From Ursus arctos (lineage: Eukaryota > Chordata > Mammalia > Carnivora > Ursidae), in the NCBI RefSeq assembly GCF_023065955.2, contig NW_026623100.1:64360727-64424726 (forward strand): a stretch of 64,000 nt of DNA, written 5' to 3'. Below the pieces are notes generated by a model. It was not told where the DNA came from, ran no database searches, and saw only the letters and a program-made list of their open reading frames with translations. Numbering within the stretch: the stretch's first letter is position 1; each line of letters begins with the position of its first letter. Of this stretch, positions 32,501 to 44,249 are shown piece by piece. A program made the position numbers and the translations under genes.

Positions 32501-35500
32501 GTAAATACTTAGAAGTTTGTTATTTTTAGGAGATCAGACAGCTTTTTGAAATTTTTTCTTAGATTAAGATTTCTACAGCAGTGATTAGGAACAAAATGGT
32601 GTATTATGAAGAACATGGGATCTGAAGTCAGAAGCTCCACCTTCTGGGGTGCCTGGGTGGCTTAGATGATTAAGTGTCTGCCTTCGGCTCAGGTCATGCT
32701 CTCCAAGTCCTGGGATCGAGCCCCAGGTAGGGCACCCAGCTCAGCAGGGAGTCTGCTTCTGCCTCTCCCCTGCTCATGCTCTCTCTGTCTCAAATGAATA
32801 AATAAAATCTTTAAAAAAAAAAAAAGAAAAGAAAAGCTCTACCTTCTGATAATACCAAAACAACTTCTGGTAGTTCCACGCCTCTGAACCTCAGTTTCTC
32901 AAACCCGCCAAATGGGAATCATTAAATGGACCTACTACCCATTTCTTTGCATAGGATAGGATAAAAATGCCTTGTAAACTGTATATATTTTAAATTGCTT
33001 TCTTAAAATTGAGTTGTTTTCCCAGTTTTACAAATGGTTTTTTGTAGTTGTGTAAGAATCTCCTGATTGGGACTTTGAATTTCTGAACGCCAAGTGTCGT
33101 CCAGCATATGAGGAAACTATGTTGTGGTGAAATAGAGCTGTTACCTGAGCTACGCTGTTACATTTTATTATATCCTAAAAGTGATCAAAATTGAGCAGTT
33201 GGTAAAAGGAAACCTCCTATTGACCTGATATTTTTTTATATTGTTCACTGTCGATGTGTATTGCCTATTAAGAGTTTATGTAATTGGAGGAGCTTAGAGA
33301 TGACTGACTTGCTGAGACATGCCTTGGCAGCAGCAAGATGAAACTGGGCTCTGTAACCGCAGAGAATTCCCCTAGAAAGCTGAGCCGGTGGTTCAACTGA
33401 AATTATAAAACGCGTAGGGAGACAGGACAGGTCACCCCTTGGCATGAGCACTAATAACACTGCCGTGTCTCCCCTTTCAGCGGGAAGGGGGAGCCTGTGA
33501 CTGAACTTAGCTGGCACTCCTGCCGGCAGCTCCTCTACCAGGCAGTGGCCACAATCCTGGCCCACGCAGGCTTCGAGTGTGCTAATGAAAGTGTCCTGGA
33601 GACCCTCACCGATGTGGCACATGAGTATTGCCTTAAATTCACCAAGTTGCTGCGCTTTGCTGTGGATCGAGAAGCCCGGTTGGGGCAGACTCCTTTCCCT
33701 GACGTTATGGAGCAAGTATTCCACGAAGTGGGCATTGGCAGCGTGCTGTCCCTCCAGAAGTTCTGGCAGCACCGCATCAAGGACTATCACAGTTACATGC
33801 TACAGGTGAGGTCACCCTGTGAGAACTGGGTAAAGATGTGTAATCCAGGGGTGTTCAGCTGCATCCCACACTTGCCCTAGAGAGCAGAGCATGGGGTCTT
33901 GGAACAGAGTGGATTTGACCTGCTCTCCTCATGGCCCTGGTTGTGTTCCACTGGCTTCCTCACTGACCTGGCCAGCCCCTGGGGCCTCTTTTAGTCAACG
34001 AGTGGCCCCATTTATTGATAACACTTCTGCTGAAAGAAATTATAGACAGGAATATGGAGTCTGAGAGAATGTGGTTAGCATGCTTTAGTCAACAAATACT
34101 TACTGAGTGTCTACTGTGAGTCAGGCACTGTGGGAGACAGGAGTTAGTAAGACAAGTTCCTGGAGCTTGCATTCTTGAGCAGGAAACAAAAACAAATAAA
34201 TAATGATCAAAACAATTTTGGATGGCGTCAGGTGCTATGAAAAGCAAAACCAAACAGAATGAGGTGATAACTGCCCAAGGGTAGAGTAAGGGGTAGAGAT
34301 ACCATTTTTGGTTACAGCCAGAAATATCTAATCTCTTCAACCCTTGTGGCCTTATGCAAATCATTTGTTCATTGCTTGGTTTCCCCAAATCTAAAATATG
34401 ATAAGGAATTTTTAACACCCCACAAAAAAAGTCTTGACTAAATGATCCAAATTTTCTACACCATTCATTATCTACGTTATCTACATAGGGTACCTTTGTC
34501 AACTGTTAGTTTTTACAGCCATTTAAAAATGTGATCTTTTGTCCCCATTCTGATTTATCTTTAACAAAGTCTCTTTTACCTTTATGTAACTTTTAATTAA
34601 TGATACACAGACTCTCTGCTAAACAACTTTTCTTTACATGTCTCTGTCATTTACAAATGCAAACTCAACACCTTAAACAATTCCTTCTGTGTGTCTACTA
34701 TGCTCAAAAAAAAAAAAAAGTAAAAAAACTTTTCATTGGCAGTGGGTGCTTTATGCATATCCATATTATGTTGGCTTTTCCATGGGATGCCACAAGCTGA
34801 CCATCCACCTTGCTTTTAACATTCCTTTGAAAAATTGACTCTTGCTTGCCAACAGATTAGTAAGCAACTGTCTGAGGAGTATGAAAGGATTGTCAATCCT
34901 GAGAAGGCCACAGAGGACACAAAACCTGTAAAGATCAAGGAAGAACCTGTGAGCGACATCACCTTCCCTGTCAGTGAGGAACTGGAGGCTGACCTTGCTT
35001 CTGGAGACCAGTCACTGCCCATGGGGGTCCTCGGGGCTCAGAGTGAGCGCTTCCCATCTAACCTGGAGGTCGAGGCTTCGCCACAGGCGTCAAGTAAGAG
35101 AAATCAACTTACTCTGATTTTGGAAGATTTGCCAATCTCAGCACCTTTTGCATTGTGGAATCAAACTCTAGAGATGAGAGAAAAAAGTGGGGGTGGGCAA
35201 GAGAATAGAAAGTCTAAAAACAAATACAGCCTCACTGATCTAGATATATCAACATTCTTCTCTTTGAAATTAGTGAAGGGAGGACTAGCACAACTTTAGA
35301 GGCATTCTTTAAAATAATTCCTAGTTCGGGTCTAGATGCAATATGTATGCTCCTATTGAGTACTGAGCTAATGTAGCTGACCCAGCTGGGTGAGCAGATG
35401 TCCCCTTTGTCCCTTAGCATGCTGTATTTGTCTTTCCTGATGCTTGTAAGACAACTTCCAGATAGATGGAGGAAGGCTAATTGCTCAAGGCTGTTTGAAT

Positions 35501-36580
35501 AGTTGGGCTTCCTTGCTAGAGTGCCCCCAACAGATTGGAGCTGAAAGGGACTAAAAGAGGGCTATCCAGTCAGAGGCAGCTGGCCTCTTCTTCCAGACAG
35601 ACTCTCTGATCACCTTAGGAACCAGGATGACTCGATCCTTAAGTCAGTTAGATTGCAAATTAGTCTAGATACTTAGTTCTACTCAAATATAAATTGTCAT
35701 TCCATCAATGCACAAATGATCCAAGTAACAAATCCTAAACAGAATTAGGCCACACGTTTTAAAATGTTGGGCAGAGACTCTCACCATGGAAGGAGTAACA
35801 ACCACAGAGCAGCGTTGCCGGAACACAGAGACAGGAGCACCAGAGAGAAATTGTTGCAGATTTACGAGCCATGTCTCTTTCCAGCAGTCTGGGACTGCTG
35901 CCAGCATTTTGTAGTGATCATTAACTTCCTAACGTGAGAGAGGACCAGGGACCCAAACAAAAGGCAGGAAAACAGGACCTTATAGAAGGAAGGAAAGAAA
36001 CTTAACACCTGAACAAGAGCCTGTGGTTGTGCCTGCCTTTGGGCCATGAGACTGTGAATCTTTCCACCTACGTAGTTGTACCGCCCTGGTTTAGGGGAAG
36101 GTGGGTGAGAGGGGGGTAAAGGAGGGTGGAGGACGTGGAAAGGAAAATATTCAGAGTTGGTAGTTTTTGGAACAGAGAATACCAACCATGTTCTCCAGCC
36201 AAGTAGAGTCAAAGTGAAGTCTGAGCTCAAAGGCTAGGAATCTGCCCTTGGTGAAATATTGGTTCTGCTGTGTTCCAGCCTTGGCTTACCACTAGTTGTA
36301 TTCTCTTCCATTGCTAGGCACAGAGGTAAATGCTTCCCCTCTCTGGAATCTGGCCCATGTGAAAATGGAACCTCAAGAGAGTGAAGAAGGCAATGTCTCT
36401 GGGCATGGTGTGCTGGGCAGCGATGTCTTCGAGGAGCCCATGTCTGGGATGAGTGAAGCTGGGATCCCCCAGAGCCCGGATGACTCAGACAGCAGCTATG
36501 GTTCCCACTCCACAGACAGCCTCATGGGGTCCTCCCCTGTTTTCAACCAGTGCTGCAAAAAGAGGATGAGGAAAATATAA
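29186..36580 (+). CDS. SUPT7L: SUPT7L (STAF65-gamma, SAGA/STAGA subunit), complete
   Basis: Subunit of the human SAGA/STAGA histone acetyltransferase coactivator in the nucleus. Coding exons: 29186-29598, 33481-33805, 34856-35093, 36318-36580. Lengths 413, 325, 238 and 263 close in frame to 412 residues plus TAA, against 414 in human. Exon 1 encodes MLRYWGEIPISSSQTNRSSF and the NPNAPFQIRHSDPESDFYR region. Exon 2 carries the bromodomain-associated histone-fold domain (about 145-210: ELSWHSCRQLLYQAVATILA onward). Exons 3-4 are acidic and serine-rich and end in the basic KKRMRKI tail. The protein starts M-L-R-Y-W, whereas human as I recall starts M-N-L-Q-R-Y-W. The frame is otherwise intact. A non-coding 5' exon lies upstream. 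Confidence 0.96.
30258..30365 (+). mobile_element. Old-type SINEC
   Basis: GGGGTGCCTGGCTGGGTTAG head, TTGATCTCGGGGTTGGGAG, ends in ACTAAAAAAATAAAAT. Inserted in the Tigger-like element. Confidence 0.8.
30366..30538 (-). mobile_element. SINEC, minus, inserted in the tail of an older SINE
   Basis: T/A-rich start, body, then GCCACCCAGGCGCCCC; tail-to-tail with the older copy. Confidence 0.85.
30740..30897 (-). mobile_element. MER5A-like hAT MITE, minus
   Basis: AGCAGCATCAACATCACCTGGG and AGTTTGAGAAGCCCTG are the reverse of the MER5A pattern. Confidence 0.7.
31000..31455 (-). mobile_element. Old LINE-1-like fragment, minus (tentative)
   Basis: TTCTCCAGTTGTCTCCAAAA, TGAATTGCATTTGGTTG; includes a CA/TA-rich tract at 31100-31160. 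Confidence 0.45.
31464..31672 (-). mobile_element. SINEC, minus
   Basis: TTATTTGAGAGAGCGAGAG to CACACAGGCGCC. Confidence 0.85.
31742..31938 (-). mobile_element. SINEC1 (ursid-type), minus
   Basis: Very intact, flanked by GATAATTAATCTTTTTT on both sides. Confidence 0.92.
32600..32970 (+). mobile_element. MIR split by SINEC
   Basis: 5' part AACATGGGATCTGAAGTCAG, 3' part CTCTGAACCTCAGTTTCTCA. Confidence 0.65.
32646..32827 (+). mobile_element. SINEC nested in MIR
   Basis: AGCTCCACCTTCTG / AGCTCTACCTTCTG flank it; splits a MIR. Confidence 0.9.
33481..33805 (+). CDS. SUPT7L: SUPT7L coding exon 2 (138-246), histone fold
   Basis: Acceptor TCCCCTTTCAG|CGGGAAG and donor CTACAG|GTGAGG, phase 0. Holds the whole histone-fold pair region plus FPDVMEQVFHEVGIGSVLSL. 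Confidence 0.95.
33806..34855. other. SUPT7L intron 2-3
   Basis: Contains an L2/MIR-like stretch at about 34085-34280 (CAACAAATACTTACTGAGTG); the remainder is unassigned. Confidence 0.45.
34856..35093 (+). CDS. SUPT7L: SUPT7L coding exon 3 (247-325)
   Basis: Acceptor TGCCAACAG|ATTAG and donor GTCAA|GTAAGAG, phase 1. Contains VKIKEEPVSD, which resembles a sumoylation consensus (VKIKEE), in an acidic stretch. Confidence 0.94.
35094..36317. other. SUPT7L intron 3-4, repeat-poor
   Basis: No SINE or LINE recognised over 1.2 kb, an unusual gap in this window. Confidence 0.5.
36318..36580 (+). CDS. SUPT7L: SUPT7L terminal coding exon (326-412)
   Basis: Acceptor TTGCTAG|GCACAGAG. Includes a second sumo-like VKMEPQE, the serine/aspartate run PDDSDSSYGSHSTDS, and the basic C-terminal KKRMRKI before TAA. 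Confidence 0.95.
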
Positions 36581-38054
36581 AAGGAAAAGAGACATTCTCT
36601 CCAGACCTACAAGACCCAACAGAAAACCTTGATGTATTCAGATTTGTTTCCATAAAAGATGATTTGACTCAGTAAACACAGTGGATTTTCCTGATTTCAT
36701 TGGAGCTGGATTTAACCAGACAAGTCTGCATTTTACTTTTACAGCTAGTTTTTATACTTTTCCACAACCAAGCCACCTTTCACAGACAGTTCACAATACT
36801 TGGATGGTAATTGGGAGACCAAAGCACTGTCCCTGACTGGTGTCTTTACCTTTGCACAACAGAGAAGAATCATACTGCTTGGCTCTATATCGCAGGGATG
36901 TTGTACAGATTGATTCTTATCAAACCTTAAAGCTGTGCTTGAAAAGACTCACAAGTGAATATAAGCCAATATTAGATGCCAGTTATTTCATTGAACTTGC
37001 TTCAGTTTGGGGTCAAATCATTGGGAACCTGGTACTAAAACCTAACAGGAAATAGCTAATCCCCTTATCCATCAGTAGTCTTTTTCAGTTTTTTGCTGCT
37101 CATGTCTCACAAAACCAGGGGTCTGTGGTCCTCCTTCAGACAGTCCTCCTCATTTTGTCCACATCGTGTCTTCTTTTTTATTCAGTAAGCACTATCCCTC
37201 AAGCTCACGACGCCAACATCAAGAGTCACATACTCTACCAACTGAGCAGCCAGCCACGTCCCTCTTCTTCGTTAGACTTACTCCATCGACCCTCATCCTT
37301 TTTGTCATTTTCTTATTTCCGTTCAGATTTTTTTTTAAGATTTTATTTATTAATTTGACAGTGAGCGTGCACAAGCAGGGGGAGTGGCAGGCAGAGGGAG
37401 AAGCAGGCTCCCCCCTGAGCAAGAATCCCCATGTGGGACTCAACCTCAGGACCCCGGGATCATGACCTGAGCTGAAGGCAGATGCCCAACCAACTGAACC
37501 ACCCAGTCACCTCCTCCATTCAGATTTTTAAGAATATTTCACCATGTACCTGGTTTTCTTCATTTTCTCCAGTGGAAATGAGCAAACGGGACCTGTCCAA
37601 GGACAGACTTGTGCTGATTGCTTTTGTTGCATCTACTGGGCCAGAAGAGGACAGCAGTCCATTCCTGTGCCAGAATCCAGCATCTGCACTGTGCTGCTGG
37701 CTGGGCAACCTCTGAAAGGCTAACAGTATACATCTTTCTCCTTCACATCATGTCCTCAACTTTACATTGTTACCCATCACATGACAGTATCTGCCCTGCT
37801 TGGCATCTGATAGTCACAGTCAGTATTTATTAAGTGAATGATTAGCACTGGAATTATTAGGAGTAATTAGCAAATGTGTGTTCAGTGCCTTGGTAGTGGG
37901 GGTCAGCATGTTAAATACTGCTGAAGTTTGGTTTTTGGGTGCAGAATACAGTCTTTTGAAAATTTACAGCATTCTTTTAAAGAGAGCAAAATCAAGGCAC
38001 CACTTTAATTAGTACATTATTGCATGCCTTAGTGTCCCAGGCACTGAGAATAAA
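36581..38054 (+). other. SUPT7L: SUPT7L 3' UTR (extent inferred)
   Basis: Sequence after the stop. The first clear AATAAA on this strand that I noticed is at 38049-38054, just before a SINE. A minus-oriented SINE (37328-37512) would lie inside the UTR. An alternative, earlier non-canonical polyadenylation site cannot be excluded. Confidence 0.4.
37328..37512 (-). mobile_element. SINEC, minus, in SUPT7L 3' region
   Basis: AAGATTTTATTTATTAATTTG to ACCACCCAGTCACC; flanks CCGTTCAGATTTTT / CCATTCAGATTTTT. Confidence 0.88.
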
Positions 38055-38064
38055 GGTGAAAGCA

Positions 38065-38228
38065 GGGGTGCCTGGGAGGCTTAGGTGGTTAAGCATCTCA
38101 CTTCAGCTCAGGTCATTATCTCAAGGTCCTGAGTTCAAGCCCCGCGTCTCTGTTTCTCCCTCTGCCCCAACCCCCTCTCAAGCATGTATGCTCTATCTCT
38201 AATAATAAATAAAATCTTTTTTAAAAAA
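38065..38228 (+). mobile_element. SINEC, shortened
   Basis: GGGGTGCCTGGGAGGCTTAG head, central region shortened, AATAATAAATAAAATC tail. Confidence 0.85.
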
Positions 38229-38539
38229 TGCAATAGCAGTAATATGAGATTACAACGTAAACTCTCAGATAATTTATAAATTTGCTAATTGCCAAATCCT
38301 TAGCACACTTCTCTAAACTCCCATTCCATGCTTAGCTTCATTTTGCCCTATTTGTTTATGAAAGCAGACATCAAGCAGTCAGTTTCCATAAAGTAGTCAT
38401 CTAGTATTTAATTCGTTCAGTTTGCAAACATTTATCGAGCACCTATTACGTACTGGTTCTTGTGCAAGGGATACAAAGATGAGGAAGACTTAGTTCCTGT
38501 CCTTATGGAGTGGAGCTTAAGGCATAGGCCAGACAAGGG

Positions 38540-38680
38540 TTTTTTTTGTTGTTGTTGTTTTAAAGTAGGCTCCATGCCCAGCATGGAGCCCAATGTGGGG
38601 CTTGAACTCATGACCCTTAGGCCTTCTAAGCTGAAATCAAGAGTCAGATGCTTAACTGACTGAGCCACCCAGGCGCCCCC
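38540..38680 (-). mobile_element. Old-type SINEC, minus
   Basis: (TTG)n tail, AAGTAGGCTCCATGCCCAGC, ends GCCACCCAGGCGCCCC. Confidence 0.82.
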
Positions 38681-39017
38681 AGATTAAAGAAGTATTCAGA
38701 GGCACTAAGAGGGGGTGGGGGGAAGAAAAAAAAAAAAGTCATGCTTTGTAAATGGTTTCCTCTTGGAGCAGGTTCAAATTTTTAAGACTAGTGGTTTCTA
38801 GGTATAGAATATTGAACTTAGTATCTATAGGTATATAATCCACAGGTACACAACACTGAAATTAACACTTAAAGACAAAACAAAATACTTTTTTAGAATA
38901 TTTACATTGGAGAATAGGCACCAGATGGTCAAGGTTAGGTACTCTGATAAAGCAGGTCATTTGAAGATACCTGAGATTCTCCTGGCCTGGAACGGTCACA
39001 GCCTATTTTAGCTAAAG

Positions 39018-39184
39018 CAGTTCTCAAACTTAATGTACATGGGAAATCCCTGAAGGACTATTTAAAACAGATTTCTAGGTCCCACCCCCACAGTTTCTGA
39101 TTCAGGTCTTAAGTGTTGTGTTTCTAACAATTTCCCAGCTCATGCTGATGCTTCTGGTCCAGTGACCACACTTCAGAACCACTG
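39018..39184 (+). mobile_element. MER5A-like hAT MITE
   Basis: Starts CAGTTCTCAAACTTAATGTA and ends TTCAGAACCACTGA, with CCCACCCCCACAGTTTCTGA between. Confidence 0.75.
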
Positions 39185-40165
39185 AATTGGGGTACAGATT
39201 AGGCAGGGATAAAATTCCTTAAGAGAAATGCACTTTGTTTTAAGATACTGTGAAGAATGTGGAAGGTCTGCCTTACCAAGGCTATTGTATATGGAATGTG
39301 CACCTGACCCAAATCCATGGCCTTTGAGTAAATCACAAAGGATACTTTGCCTTAAAGTATAATACAAACAGTGCCTAGCTCTGTACCTGGTTACTTGGTA
39401 TGTGTACATGGGAGACTTTAGTAATATCCCCTCTTTACTGAGACAGGTTTGGACATGTGGCTTTAAACCTCTGTGTTCAATAGAAGGAACCTATTTGTAA
39501 TTACATAATTTTCTTATTTGAAATTATAACAGGTAGACTTACAACAAAGTTAAAATTAAAAATACTTTATCCAAGTTATCATCCAAAGCAGGATTCTTAT
39601 TCGGTAATCATATGTTTTGCTCACTTTCTTCAATGAACCTGTTGTCCTGTAATGAGTTAACCCTGTGTGAGGCACGTTTCGTACCCAACATTGATTGGTT
39701 GCCAAGGAGACTCCACTGCCACCCTGGGCAAGCTTATGTTTCCTCTCCCTTTCTGATAAAAGGAGGGGAACTCATGGTTTAGGGTCATGGGCAAGATGTT
39801 GGGAAAGTAGAGTACAGATCCAGCCTGATAGAGATTTGAAGTGAATAGTAAGTTCTCACTGTTCCATCCACCAGCAGCAAAAGTACTTGAGTTCAAATGA
39901 TAAAACTTGAAGCTTTAGGCTTGAAGGGATATCAGCATCCAAGAACAGAATATCCTTCCTTGCATAAATCCAAGGGAAAGGCCAAGGGAATTGGCATTTA
40001 CCTGCCAGATCTGATGATTTTCTATCCCTGGCTGCATCTGAGTCAAATTTCCATTTAAGAGAAACTCTGCTACTCTGAACAAAAATGTCCTTTATAGTAG
40101 CCCCCAATCAGAGGTTAGGATAGTTCATTCCTTCACAGAGTTCCAAAATTCTGGACTTTTAGAAA

Positions 40166-40251
40166 CTACTTGTTGTTTCTCTTCCAATACTGTGCCATTG
40201 ATTCTTGCATAAAATTCTGGAATGATGGCTCTTCACGGCTTTCCTCCGTAA
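40166..40251 (-). CDS. GPN1: GPN1 exon 14 (347-374) and stop
   Basis: Acceptor CCTTGTAG|TTACGG. Encodes [28 protein letters not shown] then TAG. I found no canonical AATAAA close downstream on this strand, so the poly(A) site is unassigned. Confidence 0.94.
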
Positions 40252-43200
40252 CTACAAGGAAAAAAAGGTTATTTTTAACTTTCCCATTAGACAGGTAGAT
40301 TAGAGCTGCTGTCACCAATCCATCAGAAACAGTACTCTGCTTCTAAAAAACTAAGTTTAGTTCACTTCTTGCAATGAGGCAGTATCTCCCAGAAGCATGC
40401 TCTATTTATCATGTTGCCCAAAACAATGTTTCATCTTAAGTGGGGCAAATACCTCCCTCATAAAAACTAAACTAAATGAGTGGGGCAAATACCTCCCCCA
40501 TAAAAACTAAAATGAGGTCCCACTCCTAGGTATTTTTAGCCAAGAGAAATATATACAGCAATTTATTCATAATAGCTAAAATCTGGAAACAACCCAAATG
40601 GTGATCAGCTGATGAATGACTAAACAACTTGTGGTGAAAGCCACATCATGGACTATTATTCATCAATAAAAAGAACATACTTCTGATACATGGATGGATT
40701 ACAAAAACATTACACTGACTGAAAAGAGTCAAATCGAAAAAGCTAAATACTGTGATTCCAATTACACAACATTCTGGAAAAAGCAAAATTATAGGAACAG
40801 GAATTAGATTAGTGATCGCCAAAAACAAAGTGCGGGCAGGGGACCAAGTAAAAACAAGCATGAGGCACTTCTGGAGGGAGTACTCTGTATCTTGACTATG
40901 ATGGCTGTTACAAGTGCACATATATTTGTTAAAACTCATCAAACTATACACTCAAAAAGGGTGGGCTTTACAGTTTGTAAATTACACCTCAATAAATCTG
41001 AGTCAATGAGGCAGTTTGGATGTTAGCATCCAGCACACTGGATGGTAAAGAGAGGTTTGCTCTTGGTCGTAGCAAGAACCAAAAAGGGTTGTTTCAAGAA
41101 ACAGATTCTGTTCACAGTCCATAAAACTATGCCAGGTGGAACCCTTTTGGGTTTCCAGAGCCATACTATCCTCAGTGTTACAGTCCCTTCTAACCAGTTT
41201 CGGTCTGCTGAGGCCTCCTTATGCATTCTCTCCCCTCCCCCACCCCCGCCCCGCCTCATGTATTCTTAAAACAGTAATTACACCAAACAAAAATCCTGGA
41301 TTTCTCAAACTGAGTTAGGACCTAAAGATGAGAAGACAAGAGACTAATAAAAAGCCTGTAATGAGCTCAGTATGAACCATTCAGTAGAAAGGCCAGGAAC
41401 TCAATACATGGAACTCTTCCCCGCCGCTGTATCCGGTGCCATCTCTGCTGCACGTGTAAGGTTTCTCTCAACAAGAAGCTCCTGAGCAAACAACGTGGGG
41501 ATAAGCAGCTACTCTCTTCTCATGAGCCACCTCAGCCACCTCTCACCTCTGTGATCAATATCATCAGTGTCACTGTCCGCTTCCTCATCTTCTTCATCCA
41601 AAGTTCCCCGAGTCAGGATCAAGTCAGAAGGGTCAAGCGCAGGAGAGAAACTGTCTACAGAGAAAACACCTGTCAGCAGCAAGTCACGAACCTCTGCCTC
41701 CTCAAAACGGTGACTTTGATTCAGTAACTATGATTATAAATTGGCAGGATGAAAGTGCTTGTGATAAATGTAAGTGCAGAATCTTACCTCTTCTAAATGT
41801 ATTATTGTTAATACCACTTAACATTTTTACAGTAGTGTAGTTCACAAAATGCTTTCAGGATCCCAGTAACCCAAAAGGTGCTATTTTTAAGCTGAGGAAA
41901 ATAATTCTCAAGTAGCTTGTCTTGGTAGGAACGTCATTCGTTCTTAGTAGCTCACAGCTTAGAAGACGCTATAGTTTTTCCCATGAAGACTAAAGACATC
42001 TGAGCAGATGCAGCGTGCTGGTGAGTCAGCGTGAAAGTGCGGAACATGAAGGAAGATTCCTGGTGGAAATTTAAGTTCTGAGGGTCTGAAGAGAATAGTT
42101 GAAATGACAGACAGTAAAGCAGCCAGGATATTATTCAAGAAAAAGAGGGAGAGAAGAAAATGGGAAATTGAATATACTAATAGAGGCAAATTCCCTACTC
42201 GGGGAAGTGAACAAGGGCTAAGTGCCAATCAAAGTCAAAGCACCTCATTTCTGTGCAGGGGATTCAGCCTGAGAGGGTTGGACTCTAGGAGAACCTAAAA
42301 AGATGCCAAATACCGTGGAGCCACAGGAGGACATGACCACTCTCTTCAGGAGCCTAGTTGGAGAGAAGTCAGCTGGGAGGAAGGAGGCCAACAGCAGCAA
42401 CACCAAGAGACACAAATCTCAAGGGGCCTGTGGTGACATGGCGTGCTAACAGTGCTTCAGTCCGTGCCCTGCTATACTTGTGATTTTCCCCAAATAATTT
42501 ACTGCAAGTCCCCAGCCTTTAACAGGTTATCTGAGTATGGAAGACCTTTTGCAGCAGATTTAACATCTGCTACTTCACATAATCTTGAGTGATAAGGAGC
42601 ACAGAAATTGATGTCGCTGAGGCGCACAAGGACAGCCAGGCGAGTTCACATAACTGGTAAACCCAGACAGTTTCTAGCGTCTCCCCCTCCAAGTGGCTTT
42701 GCCGTTGTCTAGTAAAGATATAGCAACAGCTTTTGTGAACACAACTTCATTCCTTTAAAGGCCAATCCATCCATAAGTGCCAGTGGGTGGGGGTGCAGAG
42801 ATACTGAGTATGAGCACCAACCTAGAAACCCCTAAGAATCAATGACAAAATTAATTCAAACAATAAGAAAATTCAGGGGCACCTGGTGGCTCAGTCGGTT
42901 GAGCAACTGATTCTTAGGTTTCGGCTCAGGTCATGATCTCATGGGTCATGGGATCGAGCCCCACATTGGGCTCCTTGCTCAGCACAGAGTCTGCTTCTAA
43001 TTCTTTCTCTCTTCCTCACCCTCCCCTAGTGCCACTCCCATTCCATGCATGTATTCTCTCTCTCTCAAATAAATCTTCAAAAAATATTAAAAACCAAAAA
43101 AATTCAGTAAACTAGCAAAATATAAAGACTAATATATGGAAATGAAAAGCCTTCATATAGGGGCGCCTGGGTGGCTCATTCGTTAAGCATCTGCCTTCGG

Positions 43201-44213
43201 CTCAGGGCGTGATCCTGGCGTTCTGGGATCGAGCCCCACATCAGGCTCCTCCGCTGGGAGCCTGCTTCTTCCTCTCCCACTCCCCCTGCTTGTGTTCCCT
43301 CTCTCGCTGGCTGTCTCTCTCTGTGTCAAATAAATAAATAAATAAAATCTTAAAAAAAAAAAAAGCTTTCATATACACAAACATAACCAGTTTGAAGATA
43401 TAATGGTTCAAAAAATTCCATTTTCAACACTAACAAAGAAGATAAAATACTTGGAAAATTTTAACAAGAACTATGCAAAAACCACATGAGGAAAACTCCT
43501 GAAAAATACAAAAGTACACTCGAAAATATAAACATATTCCTTGTTCTTGGATAGGGAGACTCAACATGAGTTTGCAGTTGACCCTATATTAACGTACATC
43601 ATGCAATGCCAATAAAAATACCAAAGAGTTTTTTTAGCAAACAAAATAAGCTGATGCTAAAGTTCATGTGCAAAAACAAACATGCAACATGCAAGAATAG
43701 CCAGGGAAACACCAAAAAAGAAAAATATGAAAAGGGACTAGCCATGGCAGACATTAAAACATTCTATAAAGGCCCTACGTAATTGTAACAGTGTGGTACA
43801 GACACATAAATGACAGTCCAGAAGAATAAAATGGGAAGTCCAAAAATACACCCAAGTACACACGGAACGTTAGTATACCATACAGGTAGCATCTCAGATC
43901 GCTGCGGCAAAGGCAGACTTTTTGAGAAACAGGGCAGGTACAACTGCTTATGGAAAAGGTAACACAGAACTATGCTTTACACCATACCCAGGAATAAACT
44001 CTAAATGGATCAGGGATCTAAATGCAGAAAATGAGAGGCACCTGGGTGGCTCAGTCGGTTAAGCCTCTGACTCTTGGTTCCAGCTCAGGTCATGATCTCA
44101 GGGTCATGAGATCAAGGCCCACTTGGCTTCCGTGCTCAGTGCAGAGCCTGCTGGAGATTCTTTCTCCTCCCTCTCCTTCCCCCTCTGCTCCTTCCCCCTG
44201 CTCACACGGGTCG

Positions 44214-44249
<36 letters not shown>

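Noticed and set aside
33245..33790. 181-residue minus-strand frame
   Set aside because: Antisense shadow of the SUPT7L histone-fold exon.
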